DNA of 64,000 nt, taken from assembly GCA_018241525.1 (NCBI GenBank), contig JAFEDR010000011.1:770126-834125 (forward strand), written 5' to 3'. Below are positions 48,940-58,182 of this stretch, in pieces. The notes under the pieces are model-generated. The model was not told the DNA's origin. It saw nothing but the letters and a program-made list of their open reading frames with translations, and did not search any database. The stretch's first letter is position 1. Every line of letters starts with the position of its first letter. Source of the DNA: Pseudomonadota bacterium (lineage in GTDB: Bacteria > Pseudomonadota > Gammaproteobacteria > Steroidobacterales > Steroidobacteraceae). The translations under genes and the position numbers were made by a program.

Positions 48940-49030
48940 AAACAACCACTCACGGGCGCCGGCAACTGCGGATGCCGCTCGCGCCGCGCGACGGTAGCAT
49001 CCTGCGACAGGTACCCGACGGGAAGCGGAC

Positions 49031-49333
49031 ATGAGCGCACTGAGCACCGACAAGCTGATCGACGACCTGCGTCGCGTCGTGGTCGACGCGGAGGCCCTGC
49101 TGAAGGCGACCGCGCACGAGGCCGGCGAGTCGGTGCGCGAGGCGCGCCATCGCGCCACCGATTCGGTCGAAGCGGCGCGCGAGCGGCTCGAGAAGCTCGA
49201 GCGCGACGTCGGCGCGCGGGCGCGCGAGGCGGCCGACGACGCCGGCCGCTACGTGCGCGAGAACCCGTGGCAGTCGATCGGCATCGCCGCTGCGGTTGGG
49301 GTCGTGATCGGCCTCATGCTCGGCCGGCGCTGA
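49031..49333 (+). CDS. DUF883 / ElaB-YqjD family membrane-anchored protein
   Basis: A 100-residue protein: an amphipathic, heavily charged helical N-terminal part (residues ~1-75) and one C-terminal helix (QSIGIAAAVGVVIGLMLGRR) preceded by RYVRENPW. This is the exact plan of ElaB/YqjD proteins, which bind ribosomes at the inner membrane in stationary phase in E. coli. An upstream TAGCAT and a GGGAAG ribosome site precede the ATG. It is the first of three tightly packed genes. Confidence 0.88.
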   Translation: MSALSTDKLIDDLRRVVVDAEALLKATAHEAGESVREARHRATDSVEAARERLEKLERDVGARAREAADDAGRYVRENPWQSIGIAAAVGVVIGLMLGRR

Positions 49334-49336
49334 ACC

Positions 49337-49723
49337 ATGAGCGAGCACCCCGAGGCCGGGCTGATCGGCTCGCTGCAGCGGATGCTGGCGACGCTGGTCG
49401 CACTCGTGCAGACGCGGCTCGAGCTCGCCGGCGTCGAGATCGAGGAGCAGATCGAGCACGCCGCCGGCGTGCTGCTCTGGTCGATCGCGGCGATCTTCTT
49501 CGCGTCGCTGACCGTGCTGCTGCTCGCGCTCACCGTGCTGATCGCCTTCTGGGACGAGCACCGGCTGCTCGCGGCCGGTCTCGTGACCGGCAGCTTCGCC
49601 GGGCTCGCGCTCGCCGCGGTGCTGGTGGTCCGCCATCGGCTGCGGCACCGGCCGAAGTTCCTCGTCGCGACGGTCGGCGAGCTGCGGCGCGACGCCGACG
49701 CGCTCGGCGCGGAGCGGCCGTGA
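49337..49723 (+). CDS. YqjE-like holin-superfamily membrane protein
   Basis: A 128-residue protein with two strong hydrophobic helices (GVLLWSIAAIFFASLTVLLL and GLVTGSFAGLALAAVLVV) after an amphipathic N-terminal helix (VQTRLELAGVEIEEQI). This matches the YqjE/phage-holin-3-like family that follows yqjD in many genomes. Function is unknown. It is spaced 3 nt from the DUF883 gene, and its stop overlaps the GTG of the next gene. Confidence 0.85.
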   Translation: MSEHPEAGLIGSLQRMLATLVALVQTRLELAGVEIEEQIEHAAGVLLWSIAAIFFASLTVLLLALTVLIAFWDEHRLLAAGLVTGSFAGLALAAVLVVRHRLRHRPKFLVATVGELRRDADALGAERP

Positions 49724-50043
49724 GCCGGCGCCGCCAGGCGGAGCTCGCCGCGCGCCGCGCCGTGCTGGCCGCGCGCAGCACCCGACTGCGCGCGAGCCTC
49801 GCCACCGACGCCGCGGCGCTCGCGGTGCGCTTCCAGTTCGCCGATCGCGCGCTCGCCGTGGCGCGCGCGGGCGGCGGTCGCGCGCTGCTGTTCGCCGCGG
49901 CTGCGCTGATGCTGTTCGGCCGGCCGCGACGCGTGCTCGGCGTTGCCGCGCGGCTGCTGGCGCTGCTGCCGATCGCGATGCCGCTCTGGCCGCTCGCCAA
50001 GCGACTGCTCGCCGGGCACGGACGCGACCCCGCTTCCGCCTGA
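49720..50043 (+). CDS. YqjK-like small protein
   Basis: A 107-residue Arg/Ala-rich protein with a helical basic N-terminal half (RRRQAELAARRAVLAARS) and one or two hydrophobic segments near the C-terminus (ARLLALLPIAMPLWPLA). Position and composition match the yqjK member of the yqjD-yqjE-yqjK cluster, although the sequence itself is low in diagnostic motifs. The start GTG overlaps the yqjE-like stop. Confidence 0.65.
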   Translation: MSRRRQAELAARRAVLAARSTRLRASLATDAAALAVRFQFADRALAVARAGGGRALLFAAAALMLFGRPRRVLGVAARLLALLPIAMPLWPLAKRLLAGHGRDPASA

Positions 50044-50072
50044 GGCCGCGTTCGGGCATCGTGGCGCCTCCC

Positions 50073-50768
50073 ATGCCGACCCCTTCCGCCCCCGGCACCG
50101 CGACCGGTGTCCCGCCGCTGCGCGTCGCCGTGGTGCCGGTCACGCCCTTCCAGCAGAACTGCTCGCTGCTGTGGGACACCGCGACGATGCGCGGCGCGAT
50201 CGTCGATCCGGGCGGCGACCTCGAGCGCGTGCTCGCGCTCGCCGCGCGCGAGGGCGTCACGCTCGAGCGCATCCTGCTGACCCACGCGCACATCGACCAC
50301 GCCGGCGCGACCGCCGAGCTCAAGCGCCGCACCGGGCTGCCGATCGAGGGACCGCACGAGGGTGACCGGTTCTGGATCGACGGCCTCGCGGAGCAGGGCC
50401 GGATGTTCGGCATCGCGAGCGAGGGCGCCTTCGAGCCCGACCGCTGGCTGGTCGACGGCGACCGCGTGCGGGTCGGCTCGCTCGAGCTCGACGTCGTGCA
50501 CTGCCCGGGGCACACGCCCGGGCACGTCGTGTTCGTGCACGCGCCGAGCCGCTTCGCGGTGGTCGGCGACGTGCTGTTCCAGGGCTCGATCGGCCGCACC
50601 GACTTCCCGGGCGGCGACCACGCGGCGCTGATCCGCTCGATCCGCGACAAGCTCTTCCCGCTCGGCGACGACATCCGCTTCCTGCCCGGCCACGGGCCGC
50701 TGTCGTCCTTCGGCGACGAGCGCCGCCGCAACCCGTACGTCTCCGACGCCGCCGTCCGCGGCCGCTGA
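50073..50768 (+). CDS. metallo-beta-lactamase-fold hydrolase, glyoxalase II-like (YcbL type)
   Basis: A 231-residue zinc/iron hydrolase. The metal motif THAHIDHAG is complete, with HCPGHTPGHVVF and VVGDVLFQGSIGRTD supplying later ligands and FLPGHGPLSS the last histidine. This order fits the YcbL branch of glyoxalase II enzymes, which hydrolyse thioesters such as S-lactoylglutathione. The ATG at 50073 is chosen; a GTG at 50061 is possible. It follows the yqjK-like gene by 29 nt and is not obviously related in function. Confidence 0.88.
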   Translation: MPTPSAPGTATGVPPLRVAVVPVTPFQQNCSLLWDTATMRGAIVDPGGDLERVLALAAREGVTLERILLTHAHIDHAGATAELKRRTGLPIEGPHEGDRFWIDGLAEQGRMFGIASEGAFEPDRWLVDGDRVRVGSLELDVVHCPGHTPGHVVFVHAPSRFAVVGDVLFQGSIGRTDFPGGDHAALIRSIRDKLFPLGDDIRFLPGHGPLSSFGDERRRNPYVSDAAVRGR

Positions 50769-50875
50769 CGTTTTGCGTCAGTCGGCGGGAAGATGTGAAC
50801 GCGCTCGCACTCGCGCCCGGCCGGCACGTGCGCCCGTCACGGATGCCGGCACCGCGCCGCGGCATGCTGGCGCGC

Positions 50876-51394
50876 ATGGAAGACACGATGATCCTGCCCG
50901 CCGGCGCCGCCAAGCGCCCGCTGCCCCTGATGCCGGCGCTGGCCGCCGCGGTGGTCGTGGCGCTCGGCGCCGCCGGTTACTTCGCCTACCAGGCCTCCGG
51001 CCGCTCGGAAGCGATCGCCGGCGCGAACGCCGCCACCGAGGAAGTGCGCGGCCAGCTGGTTCGCGCCCAGGCGCGGATCCGCCAGCTCGAGACCGAGCTC
51101 GCCGCCAAGCAGACCGAGCTCGCGAGCGCGCTGCGCACGCTGCCGGTCGACGTGCGCTTCAACGTCGTCGACGGCCAGCTGGTCGCGAGCTTCGAGAACC
51201 ACGCGACCCGCGAGCTCGACCTCGTGGTCGAGCCGCGCCGCGCCCGCACCGGCGAGTACAGCCGCCTCGACATCACCGTCGCCGCGCAGGGCGTCGGCAG
51301 CATCGGCGAGAAGCAAGGCTGGGCATTCAAGAGCGGCGACACGCTGACGGTCACCGCCGGCGACTTCAAGCCGGTCGCGCTGGCCGTCCCCTGA
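50876..51394 (+). CDS. single-pass membrane protein with coiled coil, unknown function
   Basis: A 172-residue protein with one membrane helix (LPLMPALAAAVVVALGAAGY), a heptad-rich segment (about 45-85; QLVRAQARIRQLETELAAKQ) and a C-terminal beta-type domain with VRFNVVDGQLVASFENHATR. The last part looks like a periplasmic Ig-like fold. I do not recognise the family. The start is uncertain: ATG 50876 is taken, with ATG 50843 and GTG 50795 as alternatives. It is convergent with ctaB, 13 nt apart. Confidence 0.55.
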   Translation: MEDTMILPAGAAKRPLPLMPALAAAVVVALGAAGYFAYQASGRSEAIAGANAATEEVRGQLVRAQARIRQLETELAAKQTELASALRTLPVDVRFNVVDGQLVASFENHATRELDLVVEPRRARTGEYSRLDITVAAQGVGSIGEKQGWAFKSGDTLTVTAGDFKPVALAVP

Positions 51395-51407
51395 GGACGG
51401 CGCGCGC

Positions 51408-52301
51408 TCAGAAGCGCGCGTAGTGGTCGATCAGCAGCGCCGCGAACAGCAGCGCCAGATACGTGATCGAGAAGCGGAACATCCGCATCGGCTGCGCGCC
51501 GGTCCGGTAGAGCCGCCACGCGAGCGTCAGGAACGCGCCGTCGAGGACCAGCGCCGCGAGCGCGTACACGAGCCCGCACATGCCGGTCAGCCACGGCAGC
51601 ACCGTCACGACGCTGAGCAGCACCGTGTACAGCAGGATGTGCAGCCGCGTCAGCTCGACGCCGTGCGTCACCGGCAGCATCGGTACGCCCACCTTGGCGT
51701 ACTCCTCGCGGCGCGCGATCGCGAGCGCCCAGAAGTGCGGTGGCGTCCAGGCGAAGATGATCAGGAACAAGAGCAGCGCGTTGCCGTCGACGCTGTTGGT
51801 GACCGCCGCCCAGCCGAGCACCGGCGGCGCGGCGCCGGCGGCGCCGCCGATCACGATGTTCTGCGGCGTCGCGCGCTTCAGCCACTTCGTGTAGACGATC
51901 GCGTAGCCGATCAGCGAGCCGAAGGTCAGCAGCGCCGTCAGCGGGTTCACGCACAGCGTCAGCAGCAGCATCGAAGCGCTGGCGAGCGCGAACGCGAAGG
52001 CGAGCGCCTGGCCCTCGTGCACGGCGCCGGTGGGCAGCGGCCGGTGACGGGTGCGGGCCATCTCGCTGTCGATGCGCTGGTCGATCACGTGGTTGACGGC
52101 GGCCGCCGAGGCCGCCGCCAGCCAGACGCCGAGCGTGCCGAGCACCAGCTTGTCGAGCGGCGGCAGGCCGGGCACCGCGAGGAACGCGCCGACCGCCGCC
52201 GTGAACGCGATCAGCGCGACCACCCGCGGCTTCGTCAGCGCGTAGTAGTCGCGCCAGCCGCCGAGCGGCAGCGCGGTCGTGAGGTCGGGTCGGGTCGCCA
52301 T
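51408..52301 (-). CDS. ctaB: protohaem IX farnesyltransferase (haem O synthase)
   Basis: A 297-residue UbiA-family prenyltransferase that adds a farnesyl group to haem B, giving haem O for the terminal oxidase. The catalytic Asp-rich motif is NHVIDQRIDSEMARTRHRPL, with YTKWLKR and WTPPHFWALAIAR also diagnostic. Nine hydrophobic helices are visible. The ATG at 52301 gives MATRPDLT. It follows ctaA on the same strand by 58 nt. Confidence 0.95.
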   Translation of the reverse strand: MATRPDLTTALPLGGWRDYYALTKPRVVALIAFTAAVGAFLAVPGLPPLDKLVLGTLGVWLAAASAAAVNHVIDQRIDSEMARTRHRPLPTGAVHEGQALAFAFALASASMLLLTLCVNPLTALLTFGSLIGYAIVYTKWLKRATPQNIVIGGAAGAAPPVLGWAAVTNSVDGNALLLFLIIFAWTPPHFWALAIARREEYAKVGVPMLPVTHGVELTRLHILLYTVLLSVVTVLPWLTGMCGLVYALAALVLDGAFLTLAWRLYRTGAQPMRMFRFSITYLALLFAALLIDHYARF

Positions 52302-52359
52302 GGATCGCGCCTCGCCGGCCACCGGCCGGGGGGGCGCGCAGCCTATCACGCCGGGCGGG

Positions 52360-53427
52360 TCAGGGCCCCCGCGGCGGGGCCGCGCTGCGGCCGCGGCCAC
52401 CCGAGCCCGAAAAGCCGATCTCGGGCCCGGCGGGCCACAGCTGCCGCAGCAGGCTCAAGGTCGCGAGCAGCAGCAGCGCTGCCCCGGCGTTGTGGGCCGT
52501 GCCGAGCGCCAGCGGAAACCCCTGCCAGATCAGGTTGATGCCGATCAGCCACTGCAGCACGACCGCGGCCCCGACCGCGGCGGCGGCGAGCCGGACCGCC
52601 GGGGTCTGCGCGCGGCGGAAGGCCGCGGCCGCGAGGATCGCGAGCAGCAGCCCCGCCACCACCGCCATCACCCGATGGGTCAGGTGGATCGCGGTCCGCG
52701 CCGGGCCCTCGAGCACGCCGCCCTCGTAGTTGATGCCGAGTCCGCGCCAGAGCACGAAGGCGTCGCGGAAGTCGGTCGCCGGGCGGAAGCTGCCCTGGCA
52801 GGTCGGGAAGTCCGGGCAGGCGACCGCGGCGTAGTTGGTGCTGGTCCAGCCGCCGAGCGCGAGCTGCAGTACCAGCGCCGCGAACGCGGCGAGCGCGAGG
52901 CGCCGCACCGGGCGCTCGGCCGCCTTGACGTCGCGCCGGCTCGGCGCGAGCGCGAGCCACCACAGCAGCGCCAGCGTCGTCAGCCCGCCGAGCAGGTGCA
53001 GCGTCACGACCGGCGGCGGCACCAGCAGCGTGACCGTGAACGCGCCGAGCGCGGCCTGCGCGATCACGACCGCGAGCGCGACGAACGGCAGCACCCTCGG
53101 CTGTGCCGGGTCGCGGCGGTTCCAGACCGCGAACGCCGCGAGGCCGAGGATCACGAGCAGCAGCGCGCCGGCGATGTACCGGTGCACCATCTCGTGGATC
53201 GCCTTCTGGTACACGAACGGCCGCGACGGGTAGGTCGTGCCGAGTTCGCCTGCGTGCGCCAGTGCGCCGGCCGGGTGCACGTGGCCGTAGCAGCCCGGCC
53301 AGTCGGGGCAGCCGAGGCCGGCGTCGGTGAGGCGCACCCACGCACCCACGACCACGACGATCGCGGCCAGCAGCGCTCCGAGGCCTGCGGCGCGGCGGAA
53401 CCAGCGCAGGGCGTTCGACGTCGACAA
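52360..53427 (-). CDS. ctaA: haem A synthase CtaA/Cox15
   Basis: A 355-residue membrane monooxygenase that converts haem O to haem A. Two homologous four-helix halves each carry a Cys pair: LGCPDWPGCYG near residue 38 and VACPDFPTCQG in the middle. Haem-ligand histidines occur in HEMVHRYIAG, VTLHLLGG, HLTHRVMAV and TAHNAGAAL. The start is a TTG at 53427 giving (M)STSNALRWFRRAAGL, the position where the family begins. No ATG or GTG in frame fits. It lies between fdsD and ctaB, so it may be transcribed with the formate dehydrogenase genes. Confidence 0.92.
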   Translation of the reverse strand: MSTSNALRWFRRAAGLGALLAAIVVVVGAWVRLTDAGLGCPDWPGCYGHVHPAGALAHAGELGTTYPSRPFVYQKAIHEMVHRYIAGALLLVILGLAAFAVWNRRDPAQPRVLPFVALAVVIAQAALGAFTVTLLVPPPVVTLHLLGGLTTLALLWWLALAPSRRDVKAAERPVRRLALAAFAALVLQLALGGWTSTNYAAVACPDFPTCQGSFRPATDFRDAFVLWRGLGINYEGGVLEGPARTAIHLTHRVMAVVAGLLLAILAAAAFRRAQTPAVRLAAAAVGAAVVLQWLIGINLIWQGFPLALGTAHNAGAALLLLATLSLLRQLWPAGPEIGFSGSGGRGRSAAPPRGP

Positions 53428-53494
53428 CGGCGGATTTCCCGTCGGACCCCCGGGTCCGGGCGGGCGCGAGTGTGGCGCTTTCGCGCGCGGCGCG

Positions 53495-53725
53495 CTACCC
53501 CTTCGCGGCCGCTTCCTGGGCGAGCAGCGCGACCGCGGCGCGCGCGGCTTCCGACAGCGGCGCCTTGCCGGTGCGCCAGACCTCGATGATCTGGCGGCGC
53601 ATACGCGGCTCCCAGAAGCGCTTGACGTGCGCCGCGACCTCGGCCGGCGCGCGCTGCGCGCCGGCCGACGGCACGAAGAAGTCGGCGATGTCGTTGACCA
53701 TGTGCACCAGGTTGTCGGCGTCCAT
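53495..53725 (-). CDS. fdsD: NAD-dependent formate dehydrogenase delta subunit
   Basis: A 76-residue protein of the FdsD family, an accessory subunit of the soluble, oxygen-tolerant NAD-linked molybdenum formate dehydrogenase. The motif VHMVNDIADFF, then VAAHVKRFWEPRMRRQII, is characteristic. It follows fdsA by 19 nt. In the reference operon of Cupriavidus, fdsC lies between fdsA and fdsD; here there is no room for it. Confidence 0.9.
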   Translation of the reverse strand: MDADNLVHMVNDIADFFVPSAGAQRAPAEVAAHVKRFWEPRMRRQIIEVWRTGKAPLSEAARAAVALLAQEAAAKG

Positions 53726-53744
53726 CGGCGTCGGTCCCCCGGGC

Positions 53745-56618
53745 TCAGGCCGTCGTCGGCGCGGGACGGTGCGCCGGCTGGCGCGCCTCGCGCGACTGCC
53801 GGTAGCGTTCCTGCCAGTCGAGCGGCTTGTCGACCTTGGTGACCTGCACCGCCGTCACCTTGTACTCGGGGCAGTTCGTCGCCCAGTCGGAGTTTTCGGT
53901 GGTCACGACGTTCGCGCCCGACTCCGGGAAGTGGAAGGTCGTGTAGACGACCCCCGGCTGCATGCGCTCGGTGACGAGCGCGCGCAGCACCGTCTCGCCG
54001 GCGCGGCTGACGATGCCGACCCAGTCGCCGTCGACGATGCCGCGGCCCTCGGCATCGTGCGGGTGGATCTCGAGCCGGTCCTCGCTGTGCCAGGCGGTGT
54101 TCGACGTGCGGCGCGTCTGCGCGCCGACGTTGTACTGCGTCAGGATGCGCCCGGTCGTCAGCAGCAGCGGGAAGCGCTGGCCGGTGCGCTCGCGGGTCGG
54201 CACGTACTGCGTGATGTAGAACTTGCCCTTGCCGCGCACGAACTCGCCGATGTGCATCGTCGGCGTGCCGTCCGGCGCCGCGTCGTTGCACGGCCACTGG
54301 ATGCTGCCGAGCCGGTCGATCTTCTCGTAGCTGACGCCGGTGAAGGTCGGGGTCAGGCGCGCGATCTCGTCCATGATCTCGGACGGGTGCGCGTAGTGCA
54401 TCGGGTAGCCGAGCGCGTTCGAGAGCTTGACCGTGACCTCCCAGTCGGCGAGTCCGGCCAGCGGCTCGATGACCTTGCGCACCCGCGAGATGCGCCGCTC
54501 GGCGTTGGTGAAGGTGCCGTCCTTCTCGAGGAACGACGAGCCCGGCAGCAGCACGTGCGCGAACTTCGCCGTCTCGTTCATGAAGATGTCCTGCACCACC
54601 AGGCACTCGAGCGAGGACAGCGCATCGACGACGTGCTGGGTGTTCGGGTCGGACTGGGCGATGTCCTCGCCCTGCACGTACAGCCCGCGGAACGAGCCGT
54701 CGAGCGCGGCCTCGAACATGTTCGGGATCCTGAGGCCCGGCTCCTCGCGCAGCGTCACGCCCCAGTCGGCCTCGAAGGTGCCCCGCACCGCGGCGTCCGC
54801 GACGTGGCGGTAACCCGGCAGCTCGTGCGGGAACGAGCCCATGTCGCAGGAGCCCTGCACGTTGTTCTGGCCGCGCAGCGGGTTGACGCCGACGCCCTCG
54901 CGCCCGACGTTGCCGGTCGCCATCGCCAGGTTGGCGATGCCGAGCACCATCGTGCTGCCCTGGCTGTGCTCGGTGACCCCGAGGCCGTAGTAGATCGCGC
55001 CGTTGCCCGCGGTCGCGTACATGCGCGCGGCGGCGCGCAGCGTCTGCGCCGGCACGCCGGTGATCGACTCGGTGGCCTCGGGCGAGTTGCGCTTGTCGGC
55101 GACGAACGCGCGCCACTGCTCGAACGACTCGGCCTCGCAGCGCTCGCGGACGAAGTCCTCGCGCACCAGGCCATCGGTGACCACCACGTGCGCCATCGCG
55201 GTGATCACCGCGACGTTGGTGCCGGGCCGCAGCTGCAGGTGCGCCGCCGCCTCGATGTGCGGGCCGCGCACCAGCGGGATCACGCGCGGGTCGATCACGA
55301 TCAGCTTGGCGCCCTGGCGCAGGCGGCGCTTCAGCTGCGAGGCGAACACCGGGTGCGCCTCGGTCGGGCTCGCGCCGATCAGCAGCACGACGTCCGACTT
55401 CATGACCGAGGTGAAGGCCTGCGTGCCGGCCGACTCGCCGAGCGTCGACTTCAGCCCGTAGCCGGTCGGCGAGTGGCAGACGCGCGCGCAGGTGTCGACG
55501 TTGTTGGTGCCGAACGCCGCACGCACCAGCTTCTGGACGAGGAAGGTCTCCTCGTTGGTGCAGCGCGAGGAGGTGATGCCGCCGACCGCGTCGCGGCCGT
55601 ACTTCGCCTGGATGCGCTTGAACTCGCGCGCCGCGTGGCCGATCGCCTCGTCCCAGGTGACCTCGCGCCAGGGCTCGGAGATCTTCGCGCGGATCATCGG
55701 CTTCTTGATGCGGTCCGGGTGGGTCGCGTAGCCGTAGGCGAAGCGGCCCTTGACGCAGGCGTGGCCCTGGTTCGCGTGGCCGTCGCGCGCCGGCACCATC
55801 CGCGAGATCTCGCCGCCGGACACCTCGGCCTTCAGCGAGCAGCCGACGCCGCAGTAGGCGCAGGTGGTCGTGATCGCACGGTTCGGCTGCGGCGCGGCGA
55901 GCAGCGTCTTCTCGCTGAGCGCCGCGGTCGGGCAGGCCTCGACGCAGGCGCCGCACGAGACGCACTCGGAGTCGAGGAAGCGCTCGGCCTGGCTGGCCGC
56001 GATCTGCGAGGCGAGGCCGCGGCCCTGCACGGTCAGCGCGAGCGTGCCCTGGGTCTCGTCGCAGGCGCGGACGCAGCGCGAGCAGACGATGCAGAGCTCG
56101 GGGTTGAAGTTGAAGTACGGGTTCGAGCCGTCGGTCTCGAACTCGACCGCCGCGGCGGCGTGCGTGACCGGCGGCGGGCGCCGGTCGGAGGCGAGGTACG
56201 GGCTGCCGGTGACGCCGTGCACGGCGGCCATGTCCTGCAGCTCGCAGTGGTTCTCGGCCGGGCAGCCCTCGCACTCGAGCGGGTGCTCGGAGACGTACAG
56301 CTCGACCACGCCCTTGCGCAGCGCGTGCAGCTTCTCGCTCTCGGTGCGGATCTTCATGCCTTCCGCGACCAGCGTCGTGCACGAGGCCGGGTAGCCCTTG
56401 CGACCCTCGATCTCGACCAGGCACAGCCGGCAGGAGCCGAAGGCCTTCAGGCTGTCGGTCGCGCACAGCTTCGGCACGCTGACGCCGGCGAGGGCCGCGG
56501 CGCGCATCACCGAGGTGCCGTCCGGCACCGCGATCGACTGGCCGTCGATCTCGACGTTGACGAGCTTGGCGGAATCGGCCGGCGGGGTGCCGAGGTCATG
56601 GTGGTCGATCGCGTACAT
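53745..56618 (-). CDS. fdsA: NAD-dependent formate dehydrogenase alpha subunit (molybdenum, FeS)
   Basis: A 957-residue catalytic subunit. An N-terminal 2Fe-2S domain (about 20-100) is followed by the His-ligated cluster motif HPLECEGCPAENHCELQ, two ferredoxin 4Fe-4S sites (CIVCSRCVRACDE, CVSCGACVEACPT) and the Mo-bis-MGD domain starting at CAYCGVGC. The Mo ligand appears to be the second Cys of CARVCHSPTG. It oxidises formate to CO2 and passes electrons through FdsB to NAD+. Length and domain order match FdsA/FdhF-type enzymes of methylotrophs and Cupriavidus. Confidence 0.94.
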   Translation of the reverse strand: MYAIDHHDLGTPPADSAKLVNVEIDGQSIAVPDGTSVMRAAALAGVSVPKLCATDSLKAFGSCRLCLVEIEGRKGYPASCTTLVAEGMKIRTESEKLHALRKGVVELYVSEHPLECEGCPAENHCELQDMAAVHGVTGSPYLASDRRPPPVTHAAAAVEFETDGSNPYFNFNPELCIVCSRCVRACDETQGTLALTVQGRGLASQIAASQAERFLDSECVSCGACVEACPTAALSEKTLLAAPQPNRAITTTCAYCGVGCSLKAEVSGGEISRMVPARDGHANQGHACVKGRFAYGYATHPDRIKKPMIRAKISEPWREVTWDEAIGHAAREFKRIQAKYGRDAVGGITSSRCTNEETFLVQKLVRAAFGTNNVDTCARVCHSPTGYGLKSTLGESAGTQAFTSVMKSDVVLLIGASPTEAHPVFASQLKRRLRQGAKLIVIDPRVIPLVRGPHIEAAAHLQLRPGTNVAVITAMAHVVVTDGLVREDFVRERCEAESFEQWRAFVADKRNSPEATESITGVPAQTLRAAARMYATAGNGAIYYGLGVTEHSQGSTMVLGIANLAMATGNVGREGVGVNPLRGQNNVQGSCDMGSFPHELPGYRHVADAAVRGTFEADWGVTLREEPGLRIPNMFEAALDGSFRGLYVQGEDIAQSDPNTQHVVDALSSLECLVVQDIFMNETAKFAHVLLPGSSFLEKDGTFTNAERRISRVRKVIEPLAGLADWEVTVKLSNALGYPMHYAHPSEIMDEIARLTPTFTGVSYEKIDRLGSIQWPCNDAAPDGTPTMHIGEFVRGKGKFYITQYVPTRERTGQRFPLLLTTGRILTQYNVGAQTRRTSNTAWHSEDRLEIHPHDAEGRGIVDGDWVGIVSRAGETVLRALVTERMQPGVVYTTFHFPESGANVVTTENSDWATNCPEYKVTAVQVTKVDKPLDWQERYRQSREARQPAHRPAPTTA

Positions 56619-56646
56619 GCTGCTGTCCCTCTGCCGGTAGCGGGCC

Positions 56647-58182
56647 TCAGTGGCGGCCGCGCGGGGCGAAATCTTCCGGAAAATGCTTGAGAGCGCTCTG
56701 CACCGGGAACGGCGCCATGCCGCCGAGGCCGCACAGCGATCCCTGGATCATCGTCTCGCACAGCGCCGCGAGCAGCTCGCGCTGCCGCTCGGGCTCGCGG
56801 CCGGCGAGCAGGTCGTCGATCACGTTGACGCCGCGGCTCGAGCCGATGCGGCAGGGCGTGCACTTGCCGCACGACTCGATCGCGCAGAACTCGAACGCGT
56901 AGCGCGCCATCTTCGCCATGTCGACCGTGTCGTCGAAGGCGACGATGCCGCCGTGGCCGAGCAGCGCGCCGATCGCGGCCAGCGACTCGTAGTCGAGCGG
57001 CGTGTCGAACTGCGCGGCCGGCACGTAGGCGCCGAGCGGGCCGCCGATCTGCACCGCCTTCAGCGGCCGGCCGGAGGCCGAGCCGCCGCCGTAGTCCTCG
57101 AGCACCTCGCGCAGGCTGAGGCCGAAAGCACGCTCGACGAGCCCGCCGCGCTTCAGGTTCCCGGCGAGCTGCAGCGGGATCGTGCCGAGCGAGCGGCCGA
57201 CGCCGTAGTGCTTGTAGTGCTCCGCGCCCTTGGCGAGGATCACCGGCACGGTGGCGAGCGAGATCACGTTGTTGACGATCGTCGGCGCGCCGAACAGGCC
57301 CTTGATCGCCGGCAGCGGCGGCCGCACGCGCACCTCGCCGCGGCGGCCCTCGAGACTCTCGAGCATCGAGGTCTCCTCGCCGCAGATGTAGGCGCCGGCA
57401 CCGACGCGCACCGCGAGCTCGAAGCGCCGGCCGCTGCCACGCACGCTGGCGCCGAGGTAGCCGGCGGCACGCGCCGCGGCGATCGCCGTGTTCAGCGCCT
57501 CGATCGCCTCCGGGTACTCGACCCGGCAGTAGATGTAGCCCTGGGTCGCGCCGACCGCGAGACCGGCGATCGTCATGCCCTCGATCAGCGTCAGCGGGTC
57601 GCCTTCCATCAGCATGCGGTCGGCGAAGGTGCCCGAGTCGCCCTCGTCGGCGTTGCAGGTCACGTACTTCTGCGGCGCCGCCTGGTCGAGCACCGTCTTC
57701 CACTTGATGCCGGTCGGGAACGCCGCGCCGCCGCGGCCGCGCAGCCCCGAGTCCGTCACCGCCTGCACGATCTCGGCGGGCTTCATCGCCAGCGCGCGTT
57801 CGAGCCCCTGGTAGCCGCCGTGCGCGACGAAGTCCGCGACCGAGGCGGGGTCGACGATGCCGACGCGCGCGAAGGTGAGCCGCTGCTGGTTCTTGAGGAA
57901 CGGGTGCTCGGCCACGAGGCCGATCGCGAGCGGATGCGCGCCGCCCTTCAGGAACCCCGCGGCCGCGAGCCCCGGCACGTCGGCGGCGCCGACCGGGCCG
58001 TAGCCGACACGCCCGGCGGGCGTGTCCACCTCGACCAGTGGCTCGAGCCAGAGCATGCCGCGCGTGCCGGTGCGGACGATCTCGACCGCGGCGCCGAGGT
58101 GATGGGCGAGCGCGACCGCGACCTCGTCTGCGCCGAGCGAGCGTGCGGTCGCATCCTTCGGCACGTAAATGCGGGTCGCCAT
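56647..58182 (-). CDS. fdsB: NAD-dependent formate dehydrogenase beta subunit (NuoF-like)
   Basis: A 511-residue diaphorase subunit with FMN and NAD(H) sites and a 4Fe-4S cluster. The NAD/FMN glycine motif is LRGRGGAAFPTG, followed by VTCNADEGDSGTFADR and GAGAYICGEETSMLESLEG. Cluster cysteines are in SCGKCTPCRIG and SLCGLGG. The N-terminal ~110 residues form a thioredoxin-like extension typical of FdsB/HoxF. The ATG at 58182 shares one base with the fdsG stop (TGATG). The longer frame to 58416 overlaps fdsG out of frame. Confidence 0.94.
   Translation of the reverse strand: MATRIYVPKDATARSLGADEVAVALAHHLGAAVEIVRTGTRGMLWLEPLVEVDTPAGRVGYGPVGAADVPGLAAAGFLKGGAHPLAIGLVAEHPFLKNQQRLTFARVGIVDPASVADFVAHGGYQGLERALAMKPAEIVQAVTDSGLRGRGGAAFPTGIKWKTVLDQAAPQKYVTCNADEGDSGTFADRMLMEGDPLTLIEGMTIAGLAVGATQGYIYCRVEYPEAIEALNTAIAAARAAGYLGASVRGSGRRFELAVRVGAGAYICGEETSMLESLEGRRGEVRVRPPLPAIKGLFGAPTIVNNVISLATVPVILAKGAEHYKHYGVGRSLGTIPLQLAGNLKRGGLVERAFGLSLREVLEDYGGGSASGRPLKAVQIGGPLGAYVPAAQFDTPLDYESLAAIGALLGHGGIVAFDDTVDMAKMARYAFEFCAIESCGKCTPCRIGSSRGVNVIDDLLAGREPERQRELLAALCETMIQGSLCGLGGMAPFPVQSALKHFPEDFAPRGRH

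Noticed and set aside
49031..50043. A phage remnant suggested by holin-like proteins here and at 14177
   Set aside because: Both belong to chromosomal families (yqjD-yqjE-yqjK and YvlD-like) common in non-lysogenic genomes, and no other phage gene is present.
52360..56466. A 1368-codon frame ending in ctaA
   Set aside because: Upstream of the TTG at 53427 it runs through fdsD and fdsA out of frame with no family sequence. Only the ctaA portion is real.
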